Assembly (NCBI GenBank): GCA_023266215.1
Contig: JAHFRQ010000001.1
Coordinates: 248,001 to 312,000, forward strand
Length of the DNA stretch: 64,000 bases
Direction: 5' to 3'
DNA from: Gammaproteobacteria bacterium
GTDB lineage: Bacteria > Pseudomonadota > Gammaproteobacteria > Coxiellales > Coxiellaceae
Shown here: positions 30,011 through 39,416 of the stretch, piece after piece
Layout: each line of letters begins with the position of its first letter
Numbering within the stretch: the first letter of the stretch is position 1
The notes under the pieces: model-generated
Told to the model about the DNA's origin: nothing
The model's database searches: none
What the model saw: only the letters and a program-made list of their open reading frames with translations
Translations under genes and position numbers: made by a program

Positions 30011-30910
30011 ATGCCAACTCAATTTCAAATCACTGTAAACACCACGCGCGATTTTGCTGAAACACTATCTGATGATTTTTTTGAATTGGGCGCGCTGTCT
30101 GTCACCATGACCGATGCTGAAGATGAGCCGTTATTTGAAATTGACTTAAAAGAAAAGCCACTTTGGCAAAACATGATTATTACCGCCTTATTTGATCAAA
30201 CTATTTCAGCTAAAAAAATTATTTTAAAAATAAAAAATATAAATCCAGCTTATCAATTACTCAACTTTCAATCTGAAACAATAGCAGAAAAAAATTGGGT
30301 GGCTGAGTCTCAACAATATTTTCATGCACAGCAATTTGGTGAGAACTTGTGGGTGTGTCCCGAATGGGAAAAAGAAAATTTTAAGCTTCCCGACAATAAT
30401 AAAGCCATTTTTATTGAACCGGGATTAGCGTTTGGCACGGGAACGCATCCTACGACGCAGCTTTGCTTGGAATATATTTCCAATCATCCACCTAAAAATA
30501 AATTGGTAATAGATTATGGTTGTGGCTCGGGTATTTTAGCGCTGGCGGCCATTGCGCTGGGCGCACAAAAAGTATTTGCAACAGATCATGATATTTTAGC
30601 GCTAGAGTCAACTCACAATAACGCAAGTTATAATTTATTTGATAAAAATAATTTAATTATTTTAAAAACTAATGAGATCAATAATACTCAAGCTGACTTG
30701 ATGCTGGCGAATATCTTAGCAAACCCTTTAATTGAGCTTGCACCTATTTTGACAAACTTGATTTTACCCAACGGAATATTAATTTTATCAGGTATGCTAA
30801 TAAACGATACGGATCGTGTTTTTGCTGCTTATCACAATAACTTTGAGCTTGAGAGAACGGCAGAAAAAGACGGCTGGGCGCTGATGGAATTAAGAAAGCG
30901 CGCCAAATAA
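30011..30910 (+). CDS. prmA: Ribosomal protein L11 methyltransferase
   Basis: Cytoplasmic SAM-dependent enzyme of 299 residues that trimethylates ribosomal protein L11. The N-terminal substrate domain (FFELGALSVTMTDAEDEPLFE) and the methyltransferase motifs LAFGTGTHPTTQLCLE, VIDYGCGSGILALAA and MLANILANPL are all clear. It lies downstream of accBC as in many gammaproteobacteria. Its 3' end overlaps the convergent cyclodeaminase gene by 21 bases. Confidence 0.96.
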   Translation: MPTQFQITVNTTRDFAETLSDDFFELGALSVTMTDAEDEPLFEIDLKEKPLWQNMIITALFDQTISAKKIILKIKNINPAYQLLNFQSETIAEKNWVAESQQYFHAQQFGENLWVCPEWEKENFKLPDNNKAIFIEPGLAFGTGTHPTTQLCLEYISNHPPKNKLVIDYGCGSGILALAAIALGAQKVFATDHDILALESTHNNASYNLFDKNNLIILKTNEINNTQADLMLANILANPLIELAPILTNLILPNGILILSGMLINDTDRVFAAYHNNFELERTAEKDGWALMELRKRAK

Positions 30911-31903
30911 ATTCTTTGGATTTTTTAAATCCGGCACCAGTTCTATTTCTTGACCTATTTTATATTCTTGAGCTAAGTTATAAACATATTTTAATATCGC
31001 AAAATCTTCGAGTGCAAAACCCACTGAATCGTATAAGGTAATTTCGTCACGCGACGTTCTGCCAGGTTTTTTTTGCGTGACCAGCTCCCATAATTCCGCA
31101 TAAATTAAGTCATCTGATGAAAGATGCTGAATTTCGCCTTCTAATTTAGTTTGCGGCAAATACTCAACGACTACTTTTGCCTGTCTTAAAATAGTTTCGT
31201 TTAATTCTGTCTTTCCAGGACAATCACCGCCAATCGCATTAATATGCATGCCAGGTTTAATCCAATCTGAATTTAAAATTTGCGTACGCGATTTTGTAGC
31301 GGTTGCCGTTGTAATAATATCGCCATTTTTGAGTACAAATTCTGCTTGATCGCAAGGCACCAATTCAATATTTAAATGTTTTAGATTCTCATCAAATTTT
31401 AACATTGCATTTTTATCGATATCAAAATATTTAACGGTTTTAATTGGAAATAAAGCCATTTGCGCATGCACTTGAAATTCAGATTGCGCGCCACAACCGA
31501 TGATTCCAATTGTTTTTGCATCTGGATTAGCTAAATATTTTGCCGCAACCGCAGAAGTTGCTGACGTTCTAAAGGCCGTTAACAATGTCATTTCAGAAAT
31601 TAGTAGCGGATAACCTGAATTCACCTCAGATAACAAACCCACTGCCGCGACCGTTAATTTTTGATGAGACGGATTGTCAGGATGCCCATTGACGTATTTT
31701 ACAGAATAAAATTCTTGATCACACGCTGGCATTAATTCAATCACACCATTGCTAAAATGAAATGCATGACGCGCTGTTTTTTGAAACTCATCCCAGCGTG
31801 AAAATGTGCTTTCAATCTCAGAAATTAATCCTAAATAAAATTCATTAATCCCAATATTTTTAACTAAGCTTTTAATATCAGAAACGGTTAGTAAGCGTGC
31901 CAT
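30890..31903 (-). CDS. Ornithine cyclodeaminase / mu-crystallin family protein
   Basis: NAD(P)-dependent enzyme of 337 residues. The family motifs are visible: EFYSVKYVNGHPDNP near the substrate site, SEMTLLTAFRTSATSAVAAKYLA, and the Rossmann segment IGIIGCGAQSEFQVHAQM. Members convert ornithine to proline or act as ketimine reductases, alanine dehydrogenases or parts of opine-type pathways, so the exact substrate is open. It converges on prmA and follows an AAA ATPase gene by 4 bases on the same strand; the two may be cotranscribed. Confidence 0.88.
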   Translation of the reverse strand: MARLLTVSDIKSLVKNIGINEFYLGLISEIESTFSRWDEFQKTARHAFHFSNGVIELMPACDQEFYSVKYVNGHPDNPSHQKLTVAAVGLLSEVNSGYPLLISEMTLLTAFRTSATSAVAAKYLANPDAKTIGIIGCGAQSEFQVHAQMALFPIKTVKYFDIDKNAMLKFDENLKHLNIELVPCDQAEFVLKNGDIITTATATKSRTQILNSDWIKPGMHINAIGGDCPGKTELNETILRQAKVVVEYLPQTKLEGEIQHLSSDDLIYAELWELVTQKKPGRTSRDEITLYDSVGFALEDFAILKYVYNLAQEYKIGQEIELVPDLKNPKNLFGALS

Positions 31904-31907
31904 AAAG

Positions 31908-32993
31908 TTATTCCTTGTGTTTTACCCAGTCTGCAAAAGCCTCGTCTTCAAATTGATACATGCCATGATCAATTCTAGCAATAATATTTTTTTCGGATAA
32001 CCTTCGCAATGCATTTTGAATAGTGTTGCTACTAACGCCATCTGTGATTCCCAAAGTTTCGCCTAATTTCTGCATGGTTTGTTTTCCGTATAAATCTTTA
32101 TTTTCATTTGCAACCATCGATAAAATAACTTGGTCTGCTGGCAGAAGCGAATGCCATTGTTTTTTAAGGCTATCATCATTCAGGATCGCTTTTTTCGTTT
32201 CTTGCAAAATAATACCTGATCCCATTTCGGGACTACTCAGATAATGCTCAATATAGCGACGAAAAAACTCCGGTGTACTTCGAAGTAGTAAAAAAGCATC
32301 TAATGCATCATCTAGCGATAAAGGATATTTACAAATTGAATTAACACGTTTTATGGTTGCAGCTACAAATTCTTTTCCCAGTAATTCAAATGGCTCAAGT
32401 GGCGCCCAATTATAAAATGGTTCAGAAGGAATGCCAAACATGCGGCGCAGCGTTGATTCGGAACTACCTGCAAAAATAACTTTGATGCCCTCTTTTCGCG
32501 TATCCAGTTCGGCGCGTAGCGCGTGAGTAAAATTCGAATTTTCTGCGTACGATAACACTTGCGCTTCATCGATAATCAACATTAATCTCAATTTTCTTTT
32601 ATGTGCTGCTTCCATGATATCCGACAACGTCATTTGCGATGTCATCGCCTTTGATCTCGATTCCGTTTCGATCGAACCCTCCAAAAATCCAGGAATTTTT
32701 CCTGTTAATTTCATTTTAATTTTCTTAAATTGCTTTGGTAAAATGACTTTATAAAATTCTGAAATAATCTCTGAAGCAGCGTCAGCTTGCGATTTCCACA
32801 AGTTGACGTAAACAGGAATATAACCTTCTTTTTTGGCAGCAGGAATAAAGTCGTTCTTTAAAAATTCTGTTTTACCCATTCTGCGTCTTGCGAACAGGCA
32901 ACGCGCTGAAACCAACCCAAGACTGAAAAGATCAAGGTATTTTTGAGCTAATTGAGGCCTTGGATAATGCCAATCTGGCTGTATTTTTTGCAT
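31908..32993 (-). CDS. AAA ATPase with C-terminal winged helix
   Basis: A 361-residue ATPase of the archaeal-type or Orc1/Cdc6-like class. The nucleotide loop FARRRMGKTEF is an unusual Walker A in which RRRMGKT replaces the usual GxxGxGKT. Walker B is LRLMLIIDEAQVLSY, a GSSESTLRRMF sensor follows, and the C-terminus is a winged helix (IQNALRRLSEKNIIARID). It is a known kind of accessory ATPase in bacteria with unclear function. It is unrelated in sequence to the two DUF4143 ATPases at 5.8-8.5 kb. Confidence 0.75.
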   Translation of the reverse strand: MQKIQPDWHYPRPQLAQKYLDLFSLGLVSARCLFARRRMGKTEFLKNDFIPAAKKEGYIPVYVNLWKSQADAASEIISEFYKVILPKQFKKIKMKLTGKIPGFLEGSIETESRSKAMTSQMTLSDIMEAAHKRKLRLMLIIDEAQVLSYAENSNFTHALRAELDTRKEGIKVIFAGSSESTLRRMFGIPSEPFYNWAPLEPFELLGKEFVAATIKRVNSICKYPLSLDDALDAFLLLRSTPEFFRRYIEHYLSSPEMGSGIILQETKKAILNDDSLKKQWHSLLPADQVILSMVANENKDLYGKQTMQKLGETLGITDGVSSNTIQNALRRLSEKNIIARIDHGMYQFEDEAFADWVKHKE

Positions 32994-33141
32994 AGTATTA
33001 AAAATTATTACTGAATTTAATAATTATTAATTTACAGATAATTTCTAACAATGTCAACTATATCACCCTTTTGGGGTATGCTTTTTCTCAGAATTTTTGC
33101 CTTTTCCCCTTCGCTGGCGCTCGAGTTCTGAAAGATTTAGA

Positions 33142-34044
33142 TCAAACCCACTCTCTTGGCTTTAAATAATACTCCGTCAGCTTTTCTTCAGGTGAGTTTT
33201 TTTCAGGCGTAAAGTTATATATCCACTCCACTTTGGGTGGTAGCGACATTAAAATAGATTCAATGCGACCGCCGACTTGCAAGCCAAATAAAGTCCCGCG
33301 ATCATACACTAAATTAAATTCAACATAACGGCCACACCGATATGCCTGAAAATCTTTTTGTTGCTGCGTAAAGTCACAAAACTTTCTCTTTTGAACAATG
33401 GGAATATAAGCTTCAATAAATCCATCGCCCACATTTTTTAATAAAGCAAAGCAAGTTTCAAAATCAGGCTGATTAAAATCATCAAAAAATATTCCGCCAA
33501 TGCCGCGCTGTTCGTCGCGATGCTTTATGTAAAAATAATCATCTGCATTTTTTTTAAATTCAGGATAAAAATTTAGATTAACTTGATCGCAGGCTTTTTT
33601 AGCAGTTTTATGAAAATATAGACAGTCTTCATCAAAACCATAATACGGCGTTAAATCAAACCCACCGCCAAACCACCAAACAATGTCTCCATCTGGCTTT
33701 GTTGCTTGAAAATAGCGAACATTCATGTGCGACGTGGGAACAAACGGATTATCAGGATGAATCACGGATGAAACACCCAGCGCTTCGAATTCCGCACCAA
33801 TTAAATCAGGGCGCTTATCAGTTGCGGCTTTGGGCAACGCATTGCTTTTAATGCGTGAAAAATTAACACCGGCTTTTTCAAATGTTTTTGCCGCTAAAAT
33901 ACAGGTACGGCCAGCAATATTATTTTTTTTCCATTCATCGATAATAAATTTTTGCTGAGACTTTTCTTCAAATTCTAAAGCGCTACATAAATTATTTTGC
34001 AGATTTTTTAAGTATTTTTCTACGAGTAATATATTATTCGACAT
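33142..34044 (-). CDS. hemF: Coproporphyrinogen III oxidase, aerobic
   Basis: Oxygen-dependent haem-synthesis enzyme that decarboxylates coproporphyrinogen III to protoporphyrinogen IX. The 300-residue protein (E. coli 299) has GVSSVIHPDNPFVPTSHMN, WWFGGGFDLTPYYGFDEDC, HRDEQRGIGGIFFDD and RYVEFNLVYDRGTLFGLQ, covering the expected active-site regions. Its start overlaps the upstream serB-like gene by 11 bases, so the two are probably translationally coupled. Confidence 0.97.
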   Translation of the reverse strand: MSNNILLVEKYLKNLQNNLCSALEFEEKSQQKFIIDEWKKNNIAGRTCILAAKTFEKAGVNFSRIKSNALPKAATDKRPDLIGAEFEALGVSSVIHPDNPFVPTSHMNVRYFQATKPDGDIVWWFGGGFDLTPYYGFDEDCLYFHKTAKKACDQVNLNFYPEFKKNADDYFYIKHRDEQRGIGGIFFDDFNQPDFETCFALLKNVGDGFIEAYIPIVQKRKFCDFTQQQKDFQAYRCGRYVEFNLVYDRGTLFGLQVGGRIESILMSLPPKVEWIYNFTPEKNSPEEKLTEYYLKPREWV

Positions 34045-34726
34045 TAATCAGCCTCTGCTCATCTTCCGTTAGAAAAAGCTGCAGTAACGGCAAAAAGGAT
34101 TTTTCAGTTAAATAAAAATCACATTGTTTTTTAATATTTTCTCTGTAAAAAGCCCCACCGTAACCCACAAAACGCTCAACGTGATTAATGACAGCCAAAT
34201 CATTCATTCCATCACCAATGTAGCCGATAGATTTTTGATTGATCAAATTAATTAGTTCTTGTTTTCCATTTTTATTGATCAGTGGAGATGTGTGATTAAA
34301 ATTGAGGTAATGATTATTTTGATCAAATTGCAGATCAACCGCAAAAATATTGCTGGCAGCAATATTTAATTTTTCACCCAATAATGTAACAGCAGGATTC
34401 ACACCCGCTGAAAATATATATATTTTTTTATCTAATTTTTGAAATAGCTTAATAATATTTTCAGCATCGGGTGAGATGTGCTGATAATAGATTTCACCTA
34501 GTGATATCACTTGATTCTTTGTGGGTTTAACCAAATCCAAGCGTTGTTGATATAGCGAAGAAGATAAGCCAGTTTGAGCCATGGCCAAATGAGTGAGCTC
34601 AGACACTTCTTTTTCAACGTTATTTAATTTTGCAAGATAATCAATGCCTTCGATTTGCGATAAAGTACCGTCGCAGTCAAATACAATGGCGCTAAGTGGT
34701 TTTTTTAGAAAATTATTTTTTTTCAT
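34034..34726 (-). CDS. serB: HAD-family phosphoserine phosphatase-like protein
   Basis: A 230-residue HAD phosphatase. The nucleophile motif FDCDGTLS, the middle motif IFSAGVNP and the acidic motif YIGDGMNDLAVI match the phosphoserine phosphatase group. It lacks the N-terminal regulatory domain of E. coli SerB. It is divergent from serA (65 bases between starts), which supports a role in serine synthesis. HAD specificity is not fixed by motifs alone. Confidence 0.8.
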   Translation of the reverse strand: MKKNNFLKKPLSAIVFDCDGTLSQIEGIDYLAKLNNVEKEVSELTHLAMAQTGLSSSLYQQRLDLVKPTKNQVISLGEIYYQHISPDAENIIKLFQKLDKKIYIFSAGVNPAVTLLGEKLNIAASNIFAVDLQFDQNNHYLNFNHTSPLINKNGKQELINLINQKSIGYIGDGMNDLAVINHVERFVGYGGAFYRENIKKQCDFYLTEKSFLPLLQLFLTEDEQRLINVE

Positions 34727-34791
34727 ACGAAATACTAGCTTAAAATTATGCTAAACTCTATCTTTTTTTAAAGAATACAAAAGGAACGTCC

Positions 34792-35952
34792 ATGTTTCAA
34801 GTCAAAACTTTTAACGCTATTTCGCCCGCTGGTTTAGCGTTGTTTTCTGAGAATGATTATCAGGTCAGCGCCGATATAAAAAATCCTGATGCTATATTGT
34901 GCCGCTCTCAAAATTTACACACAGAAAATATTGAGCCTACTATTAAAGTAATTGCTCGCGCGGGTGCTGGCACGAATAATATTCCTGTTGAAAAATGCAC
35001 CCAATTGGGTATTCCTGTTTTTAATACACCAGGTGCCAATGCCAATGCGGTTAAAGAATTGGTGATTGCTGGGATGTTATTAGCTTGTCGCCATATTTTT
35101 AGCGCTTTAAATTACACTCAGAATTTAACGATTAATGATGATATTGAAAATAATGTTGAAAAAAATAAAAAGCAATTCGCCGGATTTGAGCTGCCCAATA
35201 AAACATTGGCAGTGATTGGATTGGGGAATATTGGCGTTAAAGTTGCCAATGCCGCTGCGCATTTAGAAATGAAGGTCATTGGTTTTGACCCTGCCATTAC
35301 GGTGCAAAATGCGTGGGAGTTAAATTCCACTGTAAAACAAGCGCAAAGTTTATCCGAAGCATTACAACAAGCAGATTTTATTTCTATTCATATTCCACTC
35401 AATGATAAAACAAAGAATTTAATTAATCACACTACTTTTAAAATAATTAAACAAAATGCGGTTTTGTTAAATTTTTCTCGCGATGAAATTGTTGATCATC
35501 ATGCTTTAATTGAATCTTTACAATTAAATAAATTATTAAATTATGTCTGCGATTTTCCGCATCATGATTTTTTAAATAATCCTAAAATAATATGTTTGCC
35601 ACACTTGGGTGCATCGACAGCTGAAGCAGAAGAAAACTGCGCGATCATGGCCTGTCAACAATTAATAGATTACTTAGAAAATGGTCATATTACGCATTCT
35701 GTGAATTTCCCCAGCATTAAAATGCCACGCACCGAAGGTTATCGCCTGGTTGTTATTAATCGCAATATACCTAATATGTTAGCGCAAATTTCTTCTGTAT
35801 TATCATCTGAAAATATCAATATTATTGATATGATTAATAAATCCCGCGATCAAATTGCGGTGACTTTATTGGATACTAATCAAAAAATATCTAAAGAGAT
35901 CATTTCAAAACTAGAAAATATAAGCGGGATTGTTAGCGCGAGAGCAGTTTAA
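34792..35952 (+). CDS. serA: D-3-phosphoglycerate dehydrogenase
   Basis: NAD-dependent first enzyme of serine synthesis, 386 residues. The substrate segment RAGAGTNNIPVEKC, the Rossmann motif VIGLGNIGVKVANAA, SIHIPLNDKTKNLI and LPHLGASTAEAEENC are present, followed by a C-terminal ACT domain (YRLVVINRNIPNMLAQISSVLSSENINIIDM) that would bind serine. It is divergent from the serB-like phosphatase. AAAAGGAA precedes the ATG. It overlaps the convergent hda stop by 4 bases. Confidence 0.93.
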   Translation: MFQVKTFNAISPAGLALFSENDYQVSADIKNPDAILCRSQNLHTENIEPTIKVIARAGAGTNNIPVEKCTQLGIPVFNTPGANANAVKELVIAGMLLACRHIFSALNYTQNLTINDDIENNVEKNKKQFAGFELPNKTLAVIGLGNIGVKVANAAAHLEMKVIGFDPAITVQNAWELNSTVKQAQSLSEALQQADFISIHIPLNDKTKNLINHTTFKIIKQNAVLLNFSRDEIVDHHALIESLQLNKLLNYVCDFPHHDFLNNPKIICLPHLGASTAEAEENCAIMACQQLIDYLENGHITHSVNFPSIKMPRTEGYRLVVINRNIPNMLAQISSVLSSENINIIDMINKSRDQIAVTLLDTNQKISKEIISKLENISGIVSARAV

Positions 35953-36644
35953 AAATCAAGCGATTTAACAAAGGGAATAGTGAGTTTTCTTTTAGCGGCA
36001 AGTGAGGCGCGATCACATTTTTCTAAGACAGAAAATAGATCGCGCATATTGCGAGAAAATCGGTTTAATAAATAATGTGCAACATCATCTGATAAAAATA
36101 ATCCGCGATTACTAGCGCGCATTTTTAAAGCTTGAATTTTTTCGTCATCCGATAAATTTTGAATTTCTAGAATTAATCCTGATGTTAAACGAGACTGCAA
36201 ATCAGGTAAAATACAGGATAATTGTTGTGGCGGATTTTGTGCGCTGACTAATAAATTTATTTTATTATCTCTTGCGCGATTATAAAAATGAAACAAAGCC
36301 TCTTCCCATGATTGATTATTGGTAATCAAATCAAGATCATCGATGCATACCAAATCATAGCTCTCAAGGTCTGTTAAAATAGTAGAAGATAGCTCAGAAA
36401 AGTTTTCTAACGATAAATAAAACGCATTGCGTTTATTTTCAAAAGCCAAATGGCAGCATGCTTGCAATAAATGACTTTTCCCCACGCCATTTTTACCATA
36501 GCAATAAATAAAAGACTCCTGATTAATCTTGGAAAATAATGTTAAAGCTTCTATCACTAGCTTATTTTTTCCAATAAAAAAATTACTGAAAAGCGCTTCA
36601 TCGCGCAGTTGAATATTCAGTGGCAGCTGTTCTAAAGTGATCAC
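35949..36644 (-). CDS. hda: DnaA regulatory inactivator Hda
   Basis: AAA+ protein homologous to the DnaA ATPase domain that, with the beta clamp, promotes hydrolysis of DnaA-bound ATP. The product of about 231 residues has an N-terminal clamp-binding motif (QLPLNI), Walker A GKNGVGKSHLL and Walker B YDLVCIDDLDL, with FYNRARDNKINLLVSA and LQSRLTSGL as in DnaA/Hda. The GTG at 36644 overlaps the upstream stop codon in a GTGA junction, implying coupling to the DUF2066 gene; a TTG at 36656 is also in frame. A DnaA-box cluster lies about 2 kb away. Confidence 0.92.
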   Translation of the reverse strand: MITLEQLPLNIQLRDEALFSNFFIGKNKLVIEALTLFSKINQESFIYCYGKNGVGKSHLLQACCHLAFENKRNAFYLSLENFSELSSTILTDLESYDLVCIDDLDLITNNQSWEEALFHFYNRARDNKINLLVSAQNPPQQLSCILPDLQSRLTSGLILEIQNLSDDEKIQALKMRASNRGLFLSDDVAHYLLNRFSRNMRDLFSVLEKCDRASLAAKRKLTIPFVKSLDF

Positions 36645-37783
36645 GACTGAACCCAATAGTAATATAAATCAGCGACGCCATCGGTCGGTTTTGCAGAATC
36701 ATCAACTGGTTTTAAATGACCTTCAGAACTTAATGTTTGCTGAAATTGCGCCAAGCCATCACTTAAATTAATTTGAACAACTATGCCAGATGGATTCATA
36801 TCTTTGACTGTCGCTTGCTTTACATCACCTATATTTTTTAAATAACTCATGATTTTTGCATAATCAGCAATGTCGTTTACCCCAATGACTTCTAGTGTAA
36901 TGCCCCCCGGTGCCGCTGTGTTATTGCTATTAGGATTAATATTATTATTTGAATCTGATATATCGGGTGTGTACGTACCGTTCATTATTTTTTGCATATT
37001 ATTAAATGCAATGGAAATCACTGCATCTGATGTCGCGCCTGTTGCAGTAAATGCTGTTGCCTGATCATTTAATAAATAATTAAAATTACCGCGCCAGCTT
37101 TGATCGGGTTGCTGTGAAATTTGGCCGTCCAGAATAGATAAAACACCATAACGCTGCGAAAACTGCTGTAATTGCTGTGTTGTTAATAATGTATTGGCAT
37201 CAGCTGAACCAATAATCGCCTGATCAGATAAATCTAATTCTGGAAAAATAATTTTCTCGCCGAGATTACTTGTTGTTTTTTGCGCGCTTGCTTGCATGTT
37301 TTTTAAATTCGCCGCATCCGTTTGAAAATAAACTAATGTTAAAGGCTGATTGGGATCAGCTGGCGTGACCGCAGGCGTATTTTGCACTACCGGCGTTGCC
37401 GCTGGTATTGGAGTCGAAATTTTTTGTCCCGCATTTTTTAATAATTTTTTTAAAGCAGTTTGATCAAACGATACTTGCAGTTGCAATGGCGATTGCGGCG
37501 TTGCGTTTGGCATCTGGCTATAAGAATAACTTTGCACCCATTGGCTCACATTAGCATTCGCAGATTGGATGGCCGCTTCCGTCATTACTTGTGGATTATT
37601 ACTTAATTGTATCAACGCTTGTGAAAACGCGGCCTGCATGCCTTGCTGTAATTGCTCTGGCGAACGATCTGTCACTGATACCGTGATTTGCGCCAATGCT
37701 GGCATATCATCGTCTGCCTGCGCATTCTGCCAAAAAAACAGCGTGAGAACGCAGAATATCAATAACTTAGCTAAATGCCGCAT
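36641..37783 (-). CDS. DUF2066 domain-containing exported protein
   Basis: A 380-residue protein with a signal peptide at about residues 1-23 (ends QNAQA). The DUF2066 domain covers about residues 30-270, with QITVSVTDRSPEQLQQGMQAAF near its start. A low-complexity Asn-rich stretch (NNNINPNSNNT) and a further C-terminal alpha/beta segment follow. It probably acts in the periplasm. The family is often found upstream of hda or purM in gammaproteobacteria, but its function is not known. It overlaps hda by 4 bases. Confidence 0.85.
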   Translation of the reverse strand: MRHLAKLLIFCVLTLFFWQNAQADDDMPALAQITVSVTDRSPEQLQQGMQAAFSQALIQLSNNPQVMTEAAIQSANANVSQWVQSYSYSQMPNATPQSPLQLQVSFDQTALKKLLKNAGQKISTPIPAATPVVQNTPAVTPADPNQPLTLVYFQTDAANLKNMQASAQKTTSNLGEKIIFPELDLSDQAIIGSADANTLLTTQQLQQFSQRYGVLSILDGQISQQPDQSWRGNFNYLLNDQATAFTATGATSDAVISIAFNNMQKIMNGTYTPDISDSNNNINPNSNNTAAPGGITLEVIGVNDIADYAKIMSYLKNIGDVKQATVKDMNPSGIVVQINLSDGLAQFQQTLSSEGHLKPVDDSAKPTDGVADLYYYWVQS

Positions 37784-37961
37784 ATAATTTCTCTAATGGC
37801 CGTTAAAATGCTTTTTATTGTAGCAATTCAGAGAGATAGAACCAACTTAAGTCGCAAAAGACTTTCACTGACTGCTATTCTATTAAATTTGACTTGTTTT
37901 TGGTCAAAAATAGCGCTAATGTTAAGCTTGTTTGATGTTAACTTCGAAGGTTAATTGAGCA

Positions 37962-38819
37962 ATGCCTAATCGAGACCTTTCCCACTCTGACCCAGAACTC
38001 CCTCAGCAAGAGTCTGGCGGAGCATTATCATCTCTTCCGCCATCGCCAGAAACCGATCACATTTCTACGCCAGTGTCGCAAGAACAATTGGCGCAACTTA
38101 CGCAGGAACCGATAATTTATTCTCGACATTTTCTAGCCGTGAGTGAAGAACATATTTTTAAAAAAATTAAAAAAATTGATGATGATCTCGCCCTATTAAT
38201 TAAATATTTAGAAAATATAGAAGCAAAAGATATCAATAAAAAACTGTTGGAGCTTGAAGAAAAACTGCAGAAAAAAAGGGTACTAATTGCCGCATCAACA
38301 GTAGATCTTTCTGGTTTATTTCGCGGCGTAAATGTTTCGACCTCAAGAGATCAAGAATTAATTCCTGCCGCAAGTCAGTTGCTGTACCAAAAACTTAATT
38401 CAAGAAGTAAAATTAAGAATGCTTTTCTATATGACGACTTTGGCCGTCAATCAGAAAACATATCTTTCTCTCACGGAACGCACTTATTCGCAATGATGCT
38501 GCTTGCTCTAAATCAAACTCTTTTTAATGTGATGGTGCACTCACCCAATCTTGATGCAGCAGAAAAAAATAATAGGCTGAACCCATTTTTAACATCTTTT
38601 GAGCAACACTATCATGCTGAAAAAGGAAATAGCTGGATACCACGCTTTTTTCAACGCTGCAGTATGGATGCGGTGCTTAAAAACGAAAAGCTAGACGTCA
38701 CGGCAAAAATTAAAGCAATATTTGATCACGGCGCATATAATCCTGAAAGCCGAACATTTGAAGTGCTAGCAACCATGGCTGCTAAACAGGCGAAATCGAC
38801 GACCTTGCTTCGTAGGTAA
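37962..38819 (+). CDS. Hypothetical protein, effector-like
   Basis: I do not recognise this 285-residue protein. The first 50 residues are rich in Pro, Ser and Glu and look disordered. A coiled coil follows at about 70-110 (HIFKKIKKIDDDLALLIKYLE, NKKLLELEEKLQKKR). The rest is a mixed soluble region. There is no signal peptide or membrane segment. A direct repeat ATGTTAA lies twice upstream, 17 bases apart, near 37920-37940. The profile resembles Legionella-type effectors, but there is no direct evidence. Confidence 0.65.
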   Translation: MPNRDLSHSDPELPQQESGGALSSLPPSPETDHISTPVSQEQLAQLTQEPIIYSRHFLAVSEEHIFKKIKKIDDDLALLIKYLENIEAKDINKKLLELEEKLQKKRVLIAASTVDLSGLFRGVNVSTSRDQELIPAASQLLYQKLNSRSKIKNAFLYDDFGRQSENISFSHGTHLFAMMLLALNQTLFNVMVHSPNLDAAEKNNRLNPFLTSFEQHYHAEKGNSWIPRFFQRCSMDAVLKNEKLDVTAKIKAIFDHGAYNPESRTFEVLATMAAKQAKSTTLLRR

Positions 38820-38829
38820 TTCTGAATAC

Positions 38830-38883
38830 TTATTCACAATTTATCCACAGACTTTAGATCAATCCACAGGCAACTGTGCATAA
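38830..38883. promoter_or_regulatory. Cluster of three perfect DnaA boxes
   Basis: TTATTCACA (38830-38838) and TTATCCACA (38841-38849) lie on the plus strand with starts 11 bp apart. TGTGCATAA (38875-38883) is the reverse complement of TTATGCACA. All three match the DnaA-box consensus TTATnCACA exactly. A degenerate CAATCCACA lies at about 38860, and GATC sites lie between and after the boxes, followed by AT-rich DNA. The cluster sits between an unknown gene and ihfB. It could be a DnaA-titrating or DnaA-reactivating site, an ihfB regulator, or part of an origin. Confidence 0.6.
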
Positions 38884-39048
38884 CTCGGTGCAAATCATTG
38901 ATCAATAATTGACCTTGCTTTCTAATCAATTGAATTAAGTAAGAAAATTAGCTTCTAAGGTTAATTCAATCTGTTATACTCAAGGAATAGAAGTTGGTAA
39001 AAGTTTAGACTCTGTCTCGAAAAACGGAAGAAATTGGAGGAGACAATC

Positions 39049-39378
39049 ATGGTAAAGTCAGAATTAATTGCTCGCATTGCAGCAAAGCAATCGCAACTAT
39101 CGCTACGAGATATTGAACTAAGTATTAATCACATTGTTGAGCGCATGAGCGACAGCTTAGGAAATGGACATCGCATTGAAATTCGCGGCTTCGGCAGTTT
39201 CAGTTTGCATTATCGCCCGCCTCGCAAAGCGCACAATCCAAAAACAGGTGCGCGCGTATTTACCGCAGCAAAACACACGCCTCATTTTAAACCCGGAAAA
39301 GATTTGCGTGACCGCGTGAATGAAAGCCGCAAATCACATCCTGTTTTAAAACAGGTAGATGATTCAGATTCTGACTAG
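39049..39378 (+). CDS. ihfB: Integration host factor subunit beta
   Basis: DNA-bending protein of 109 residues that pairs with IhfA. The sequence follows E. coli IhfB closely: [42 protein letters not shown] and [12 protein letters not shown], with a short acidic tail DSDSD. The ATG at 49 has GGAGGAG 6 bases upstream; an in-frame TTG 15 bases earlier overlaps that site and is rejected. A TATACT at 38975-38980 is a possible -10 box. It does not follow rpsA, unlike in E. coli; three DnaA boxes lie upstream. Confidence 0.95.
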   Translation: MVKSELIARIAAKQSQLSLRDIELSINHIVERMSDSLGNGHRIEIRGFGSFSLHYRPPRKAHNPKTGARVFTAAKHTPHFKPGKDLRDRVNESRKSHPVLKQVDDSDSD

Positions 39379-39388
39379 TACTTCGTAG

Positions 39389-39416
39389 AGACGCGATTTA
39401 TCGCGTCTTATTTATT
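39389..39416. terminator. Bidirectional hairpin terminator between ihfB and metQ
   Basis: AGACGCGA (39389-39396) and TCGCGTCT (39401-39408) form an 8-bp stem around TTTA, followed by TATTTATTTT. It lies between the convergent ends of ihfB and metQ. Confidence 0.7.

Noticed and set aside
37860..37961. PmrA-type effector promoter upstream of the unknown gene
   Set aside because: The ATGTTAA repeats are 17 bases apart, not the 11-base spacing of the known PmrA direct repeat, and the half-sites match poorly.
38820..39048. Confirmed chromosomal origin
   Set aside because: Three DnaA boxes and AT-rich DNA are present, but the usual origin neighbours (dnaA, mnmG, rpmH, parAB) are absent and GC skew could not be computed, so only a DnaA-box cluster is claimed.
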